DNA of 64,000 nt, taken from NCBI GenBank assembly GCA_949152475.1, contig OX424559.1:36811119-36875118 (forward strand). The letters run 5' to 3'. The notes beneath the pieces were generated by a model, which was not told where the DNA came from, searched no databases, and saw only the letters and a program-made list of their open reading frames with translations. Below, piece by piece: positions 56,601 through 64,000 of this stretch (position 1 is the first letter of the stretch; every line of letters begins with the position of its first letter). The stretch comes from Terebella lapidaria (taxonomy: Eukaryota > Annelida > Polychaeta > Terebellida > Terebellidae). The position numbers and the translations under genes are program-made.

Positions 56601-58928
56601 ACAGTGTCCCTAGACTAACTATTAGCCACAAACACTCGCTGAATAAATTAACTTAAAATTTACGATATGCCCATTATAAACTACGATGAGCGCCTATGCT
56701 ATAACATGGGGTCAAAAAAATAACTCTCAGAAACGGCCCCATTTTATGTCACAATGTACAGTGTCCCTAGACTAACTATTAGCCACAAACACTCGCTGAA
56801 TAAATTAACTTAAAATTTACGATATGCCCATTATAAACTACGATGAGCGCCTATGCTATAACATGGGGTCAAAAAAATAACTCTCAGAAACGGCCCCATT
56901 TTATGTCACAATGTACAGTGTCCCTAGACTAACTATTAGCCACAAACACTCGCTGAATAAATTAACTTAAAATTTACGATATGCCCATTATAAACTACGA
57001 TGAGCGCCTATGCTATAACATGGGGTCAAAAAAATAACTCTCAGAAACGGCCCCATTTTATGTCACAATGTAGAGTGTCCCTAGACTAACTATTAGCCAC
57101 AAACACTCGCTGAATAAATTAACTTAAAATTTACGATATGCCCATTATAAACTACGATGAGCGCCTATGCTATAACATGGGGTCAAAAAAATAACTCTCA
57201 GAAACGGCCCCATTTTATGTCACAATGTACAGTGTCCCTAGACTAACTATTAGCCACAAACACTCGCTGAATAAATTAACTTAAAATTTACGATATGCCC
57301 ATTATAAACTACGATGAGCGCCTATGCTATAACATGGGGTCAAAAAAATAACTCTCAGAAACGGCCCCATTTTATGTCACAATGTACAGTGTCCCTAGAC
57401 TAACTATTAGCCACAAACACTCGCTGAATAAATTAACTTAAAATTTACGATATGCCCATTATAAACTACGATGAGCGCCTATGCTATAACATGGGGTCAA
57501 AAAAATAACTCTCAGAAACGGCCCCATTTTATGTCACAATGTACAGTGTCCCTAGACTAACTATTAGCCACAAACACTCGCTGAATAAATTAACTTAAAA
57601 TTTACGATATGCCCATTATAAACTACGATGAGCGCCTATGCTATAACATGGGGTCAAAAAAATAACTCTCAGAAACGGCCCCATTTTATGTCACAATGTA
57701 CAGTGTCCCTAGACTAACTATTAGCCACAAACACTCGCTGAATAAATTAACTTAAAATTTACGATATGCCCATTATAAACTACGATGAGCGCCTATGCTA
57801 TAACATGGGGTCAAAAAAATAACTCTCAGAAACGGCCCCATTTTATGTCACAATGTACAGTGTCCCTAGACTAACTATTAGCCACAAACACTCGCTGAAT
57901 AAATTAACTTAAAATTTACGATATGCCCATTATAAACTACGATGAGCGCCTATGCTATAACATGGGGTCAAAAAAATAACTCTCAGAAACGGCCCCATTT
58001 TATGTCACAATGTACAGTGTCCCTAGACTAACTATTAGCCACAAACACTCGCTGAATAAATTAACTTAAAATTTACGATATGCCCATTATAAACTACGAT
58101 GAGCGCCTATGCTATAACATGGGGTCAAAAAAATAACTCTCAGAAACGGCCCCATTTTATGTCACAATGTACAGTGTCCCTAGACTAACTATTAGCCACA
58201 AACACTCGCTGAATAAATTAACTTAAAATTTACGATATGCCCATTATAAACTACGATGAGCGCCTATGCTATAACATGGGGTCAAAAAAATAACTCTCAG
58301 AAACGGCCCCATTTTATGTCACAATGTACAGTGTCCCTAGACTAACTATTAGCCACAAACACTCGCTGAATAAATTAACTTAAAATTTACGATATGCCCA
58401 TTATAAACTACGATGAGCGCCTATGCTATAACATGGGGTCAAAAAAATAACTCTCAGAAACGGCCCCATTTTATGTCACAATGTACAGTGTCCCTAGACT
58501 AACTATTAGCCACAAACACTCGCTGAATAAATTAACTTAAAATTTACGATATGCCCATTATAAACTACGATGAGCGCCTATGCTATAACATGGGGTCAAA
58601 AAAATAACTCTCAGAAACGGCCCCATTTTATGTCACAATGTACAGTGTCCCTAGACTAACTATTAGCCACAAACACTCGCTGAATAAATTAACTTAAAAT
58701 TTACGATATGCCCATTATAAACTACGATGAGCGCCTATGCTATAACATGGGGTCAAAAAAATAACTCTCAGAAACGGCCCCATTTTATGTCACAATGTAC
58801 AGTGTCCCTAGACTAACTATTAGCCACAAACACTCGCTGAATAAATTAACTTAAAATTTACGATATGCCCATTATAAACTACGATGAGCGCCTATGCTAT
58901 AACATGGGGTCAAAAAAATAACTCTCAG
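47691..58928 (+). repeat. Second large homogenised block, about 71 units
   Basis: In 11.2 kb I found four departures: C-to-T at 48572, A-to-G at 49915, an inserted C near 52003 and C-to-G at 57073. The last is the recurrent C77G variant in the TGTACA palindrome, here isolated. Otherwise the units match the majority monomer of the blocks at 8-23 kb and 25-35 kb. No separate monomer subtype is fixed in any block, so homogenisation has acted across the whole window and not only within blocks. Confidence 0.85.
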
Positions 58929-61900
58929 GAACGGCCCCATTTTATGACACAATGTACAGTGTCCCTAGACTAACTATTAGCCACAAACACTCGCTGAATA
59001 AATTAACTTAAAATTTACGATATGCCCATTATAAACTACGATGAGCGCCTATGCTATAACATGGCGTCAAAAAAATAACTCTCAGAAACGGCCCCATTTT
59101 ATGTCACAATGTACAGTGTCCCTAGACTAACTATTAGCCACAAACACTCGCTGAATAAATTAACTTAAAATTTACGATATGCCCATTATAAACTACGATG
59201 AGCGCCTATGCTATAACATGGGGTCAAAAAAATAACTCTCAGAAACGGCCCCATTTTATGTCACAATGTACAGTGTCCCTAGACTAACTATTAGCCACAA
59301 ACACTCGCTGAATAAATTAACTTAAAATTTACGATATGCCCATTATAAACTACGATGAGCGCCTATGCTATAACATGGGGTCAAAAAAATAACTCTCAGA
59401 AACGGCCCCATTTTATGTCACAATGTACAGTGTCCCTAGACTAACTATTAGCCACAAACACTCGCTGAATAAATTAACTTAAAATTTACGATATGCCCAT
59501 TATAAACTACGATGAGCGCCTATGCTATAACATGGGGTCAAAAAATAAACTCTCAGAAACGGCCCCATTTTATGTCACAATGTACAGTGTCCCCTAGACT
59601 AACTATTAGCCACAAACACTCGCTGAATAAATTAACTTAAAATTTACGATATGCCCATTATAAACTACGATGAGCGCCTATGCTATAACATGGGGTCAAA
59701 AAAATAACTCTCAGAAACGGCCCCATTTTATGTCACAATGTACAGTGTCCCTAGACTAACTATTAGCCACAAACACTCGCTGAATAAATTAACTTAAAAT
59801 TTACGATATGCCCATTATAAACTACGATGAGCGCCTATGCTTATAACATGGGGTCAAAAAAATAACTCTCAGAAACGGCCCCATTTTATGTCACAATGTA
59901 CAGTGTCCCTAGACTAACTATTAGCCACAAACACTCGCTGAATAAATTAACTTAAAATTTACGATATGCCCATTATAAACTACGATGAGCGCCTATGCTA
60001 TAACATGGGGTCAAAAAAATAACTCTCAGAAACGGCCCCATTTTATGTCACAATGTACAGTGTCCCTAGACTAACTATTAGCCACAAACACTCGCTGAAT
60101 AAATTAACTTAAAATTTACGATATGCCCATTATAAACTACGATGAGCGCCTATGCTATAACATGGGGTCAAAAAAATAACTCTCAGAAACGGCCCCATTT
60201 TATGTCACAATGTACAGTGTCCCTAGACTAACTATTAGCCACAAACACTCGCTGAATAAATTAACTTAAAATTTACGATATGCCCATTATAAACTACGAT
60301 GAGCGCCTATGCTATAACATGGGGTCAAAAAAATAACTCTCAGAAACGGCCCCATTTTATGTCACAATGTACAGTGTCCCTAGACTAACTATTAGCCACA
60401 AACACTCGCTGAATAAATTAACTTAAAATTTACGATATGCCCATTATAAACTACGATGAGCGCCTATGCTATAACATGGGGTCAAAAAATAACTCTCAGA
60501 AACGGCCCCATTTTATGTCACAATGTACAGTGTCCCTAGACTAACTATTAGCCACAAACACTCGCTGAATAAATTAACTTAAAATTTACGATATGCCCAT
60601 TATAAACTACGATGAGCGCCTATGCTATAACATGGGGTCAAAAAAATAACTCTCAGAAACGGCCCCATTTTATGTCACAATGTACAGTGTCCCTAGACTA
60701 ACTATTAGCCACAAACACTCGCTGAATAAATTAACTTAAAATTTACGATATGCCCATTATAAACTACGATGAGCGCCTATGCTATAACATGGGGTCAAAA
60801 AAATAACTCTCAGAAACGGCCCCATTTTATGTCACAATGTACAGTGTCCCTAGACTAACTATTAGCCACAAACACTCGCTGAATAAATTAACTTAAAATT
60901 TACGATATGCCCATTATAAACTACGATGAGCGCCTATGCTATAACATGGGGTCAAAAAAATAACTCTCAGAAACGGCCCCATTTTATGTCACAATGTACA
61001 GTGTCCCTAGACTAACTATTAGCCACAAACACTCGCTGAATAAATTAACTTAAAATTTACGATATGCCCATTATAAACTACGATGAGCGCCTATGCTATA
61101 ACATGGGGTCAAAAAAATAACTCTCAGAAACGGCCCCATTTTATGTCACAATGTACAGTGTCCCTAGACTAACTATTAGCCACAAACACTCGCTGAATAA
61201 ATTAACTTAAAATTTACGATATGCCCATTATAAACTACGATGAGCGCCTATGCTATAACATGGGGTCAAAAAAATAACTCTCAGAAACGGCCCCATTTTA
61301 TGTCACAATGTACAGTGTCCCTAGACTAACTATTAGCCACAAACACTCGCTGAATAAATTAACTTAAAATTTACGATATGCCCATTATAAACTACGATGA
61401 GCGCCTATGCTATAACATGGGGTCAAAAAAATAACTCTCAGAAACGGCCCCATTTTATGTCACAATGTACAGTGTCCCTAGACTAACTATTAGCCACAAA
61501 CACTCGCTGAATAAATTAACTTAAAATTTACGATATGCCCATTATAAACTACGATGAGCGCCTATGCTATAACATGGGGTCAAAAAAATAACTCTCAGAA
61601 ACGGCCCCATTTTATGTCACAATGTACAGTGTCCCTAGACTAACTATTAGCCACAAACACTCGCTGAATAAATTAACTTAAAATTTACGATATGCCCATT
61701 ATAAACTACGATGAGCGCCTATGCTATAACATGGGGTCAAAAAAATAACTCTCAGAAACGGCCCCATTTTATGTCACAATGTACAGTGTCCCTAGACTAA
61801 CTATTAGCCACAAACACTCGCTGAATAAATTAACTTAAAATTTACGATATGCCCATTATAAACTACGATGAGCGCCTATGCTATAACATGGGGTCAAAAA

Positions 61901-64000
61901 AATAACTCTCAGAAACGGCCCCATTTTATGTCACAATGTACAGTGTCCCTAGACTAACTATTAGCCACAAACACTCGCTGAATAAATTAACTTAAAATTT
62001 ACGATATGCCCATTATAAACTACGATGAGCGCCTATGCTATAACATGGGGTCAAAAAATAACTCTCAGAAACGGCCCCATTTTATGTCACAATGTACAGT
62101 GTCCCTAGACTAACTATTAGCCACAAACACTCGCTGAATAAATTAACTTAAAATTTACGATATGCCCATTATAAACTACGATGAGCGCCTATGCTATAAC
62201 ATGGGGTCAAAAAATAACTCTCAGAAACGGCCCCATTTTATGTCACAATGTACAGTGTCCCTAGACTAACTATTAGCCACAAACACTCGCTGAATAAATT
62301 AACTTAAAATTTACGATATGCCCATTATAAACTACGATGAGCGCCTATGCTATAACATGGGGTCAAAAAATAACTCTCAGAAACGGCCCCATTTTATGTC
62401 ACAATGTACAGTGTCCCTAGACTAACTATTAGCCACAAACACTCGCTGAATAAATTAACTTAAAATTTACGATATGCCCATTATAAACTACGATGAGCGC
62501 CTATGCTATAACATGGGGTCAAAAAAATAACTCTCAGAAACGGCCCCATTTTATGTCACAATGTACAGTGTCCCTAGACTAACTATTAGCCACAAACACT
62601 CGCTGAATAAATTAACTTAAAATTTACGATATGCCCATTATAAACTACGATGAGCGCCTATGCTATAACATGGGGTCAAAAAAATAACTCTCAGAAACGG
62701 CCCCATTTTATGTCACAATGTACAGTGTCCCTAGACTAACTATTAGCCACAAACACTCGCTGAATAAATTAACTTAAAATTTACGATATGCCCATTATAA
62801 ACTACGATGAGCGCCTATGCTATAACATGGGGTCAAAAAAAATAACTCTCAGAAACGGCCCCATTTTATGTCACAATGTACAGTGTCCCTAGACTAACTA
62901 TTAGCCACAAACACTCGCTGAATAAATTAACTTAAAATTTACGATATGCCCATTATAAACTACGATGAGCGCCTATGCTATAACATGGGGTCAAAAAAAT
63001 AACTCTCAGAAACGGCCCCATTTTATGTCACAATGTACAGTGTCCCTAGACTAACTATTAGCCACAAACACTCGCTGAATAAATTAACTTAAAATTTACG
63101 ATATGCCCATTATAAACTACGATGAGCGCCTGTGCTATAACATGGGGTCAAAAAAATAACTCTCAGAAACGGCCCCCATTTTATGTCACAATGTACAGTG
63201 TCCCTAGACTAACTATTAGCCACAAACACTCGCTGAATAAATTAACTTAAAATTTACGATATGCCCATTATAAACTACGATGAGCGCCTATGCTATAACA
63301 TGGGGTCAAAAAATAACTCTCAGAAACGGCCCCATTTTATGTCACAATGTACAGTGTCCCTAGACTAACTATTAGCCACAAACACTCGCTGAATAAATTA
63401 ACTTAAAATTTACGATATGCCCATTATAAACTACGATGAGCGCCTATGCTATAACATGGGGTCAAAAAAATAACTCTCAGAAACGGCCCCATTTTATGTC
63501 ACAATGTACAGTGTCCCTAGACTAACTATTAGCCACAAACACTCGCTGAATAAATTAACTTAAAATTTACGATATGCCCATTATAAACTACGATGAGCGC
63601 CTATGCTATAACATGGGGTCAAAAAAATAACTCTCAGAAACGGCCCCATTTTATGTCACAATGTACAGTGTCCCTAGACTAACTATTAGCCACAAACACT
63701 CGCTGAATAAATTAACTTAAAATTTACGATATGCCCATTATAAACTACGATGAGCGCCTATGCTATAACATGGGGTCAAAAAAATAACTCTCAGAAACGG
63801 ACCCATTTTATGTCACAATGTACAGTGTCCCTAGACTGACTATTAGCCACAAACACTCGCTGAATAAATTAACTTAAAATTTACGATATGCCCATTATAA
63901 ACTACGATGAGCGCCTATGCTATAACATGGGGTCAAAAAAATAACTCTCAGAAACGGCCCCATTTTATGTCACAATGTACAGTGTCCCTAGACTAACTAT
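58929..64000 (+). repeat. Right-hand zone with renewed variants, cut by the window end
   Basis: The roughly 32 units here carry A-to-G at 58929, T-to-A at 58947, G-to-C at 59065, a rearranged A-tract near 59541-59548 (A6TA3), an inserted C near 59592, an inserted T near 59841, A6 tracts at 60484, 62053, 62209, 62365 and 63308, an A8 tract at 62835, A-to-G at 63132, an inserted C near 63174, C-to-A at 63801 and A-to-G at 63838. Most are homopolymer-length changes. The last unit begins at 63904 and is truncated only by the window boundary. Confidence 0.8.
62022..62489 (+). repeat. Three consecutive 156 bp units sharing an A6 tract
   Basis: Units starting at 62022, 62178 and 62334 all have six A in place of seven (62053-62058, 62209-62214, 62365-62370). 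They are therefore exactly 156 bp apart. Elsewhere the A6 form is mostly isolated. Three in a row points to local duplication or conversion of a one-base-shorter monomer, not to independent slippage, although homopolymer sequencing error must be excluded. Confidence 0.75.

Larger units (their letters stand above)
1..64000 (+). repeat. Satellite DNA array, 157 bp monomer, 407 complete units plus 97 bp
   Basis: The landmark ACGATGAG recurs every 157 bp across the whole window (1, 158, 315, 472 ... 63904), always in the same orientation. Phase checks at 7381, 16801, 23239, 24810, 28421, 35329, 41291, 42547, 45371 and 63904 give 47, 60, 41, 10, 23, 44, 38, 8, 18 and 118 units between checkpoints, 407 in all. 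The offsets equal the indels seen by eye. The monomer has A58 C36 G22 T41, 36.9% G+C. No transposon, gene or unrelated base interrupts it, and the array is cut by both window ends. Tandem arrays of this size and homogeneity are characteristic of eukaryotic heterochromatin, often centromeric or pericentromeric. Location, host and any function are inference, and I do not recognise the family. All three frames of both strands contain several stops per monomer, and because 157 is not a multiple of three every stop rotates through every frame, so the array cannot encode a protein. Confidence 0.99.

Noticed and set aside
1..64000. Protein-coding genes or short open frames in the array
   Set aside because: Stops occur in all three frames on both strands within each 157 bp unit, and since 157 leaves remainder 1 on division by 3 no frame stays open across units. 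Any open stretch is a short chance interval.
1..64000. CRISPR array
   Set aside because: The period is 157 bp and the entire unit is conserved. There are no variable spacers between short repeats and no cas genes.
1..64000. Mobile element with terminal repeats inserted in the array
   Set aside because: The phase of the 157 bp grid is unbroken apart from indels of 1-3 bp and one 12 bp duplication, so there is no room for an insertion.
1..64000. A bacterial plasmid, phage or synthetic repeat construct
   Set aside because: There are no replication, partition, resistance or packaging genes, and the pattern of scattered variants with local higher-order duplication is that of a naturally evolving eukaryotic satellite.
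1..64000. A novel multi-gene biological system hidden in the window
   Set aside because: Every base fits the satellite grid. The only unusual biology visible is the repeat itself and its turnover.

Overview
The whole 64 kb is one uninterrupted satellite DNA array. A 157 bp monomer (about 37% G+C) is repeated head to tail in a single orientation from base 1 to base 64000. By following the phase of the ACGATGAG landmark I count 407 complete units (1-63903) plus a final partial unit of 97 bp (63904-64000). The net drift is only +4 bp over 407 units, and the individual indels I could see add up exactly to that drift. The array runs off both ends of the window, so no flanking sequence, true array edge or gene is visible.

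Organism: an array this long, of one nucleosome-sized AT-rich monomer and with no coding capacity, is typical of eukaryotic centromeric, pericentromeric, subtelomeric or B/sex-chromosome heterochromatin. It is not a bacterial, phage or organellar arrangement. The monomer has 5 CpG against about 5 expected from its base composition. This absence of CpG depletion argues against heavy germline CpG methylation and fits many invertebrates such as insects better than vertebrates or most plants. That is inference. I do not recognise the monomer as a named satellite family and do not assign a species.

Layout: 1-7.8 kb is a moderately varied zone with a trimer (471 bp) pattern at 158-1570 and a duplicated hexamer (942 bp) pattern at about 5.3-6.7 kb. 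From 7.8 to 22.95 kb the array is nearly invariant. A short cluster of variants lies at 22.95-24.69 kb. From 24.69 to 35.39 kb (10.7 kb, about 68 units) I saw only one variant base. Variants reappear sparsely at 35.4-38.5 kb and densely at 38.5-47.7 kb, where a clear six-monomer higher-order repeat lies at 42.5-45.4 kb and a 12 bp internal duplication at 46.58 kb. From 47.7 to 58.9 kb the array is again nearly invariant. At 58.9-64 kb variants increase, including three consecutive units that share a one-base deletion.

How it works together: there are no genes to connect. The biology is in the monomer (an inverted-repeat stem, an AT-rich dyad, a TGTACA-centred palindrome, A-tracts and an internal sub-duplication) and in the turnover record: local higher-order repeats in variant-rich islands between long homogenised blocks, as expected from repeated rounds of local amplification or conversion. 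All variant positions were read by eye. The indel list is cross-checked by phase arithmetic, but some substitutions may have been missed.
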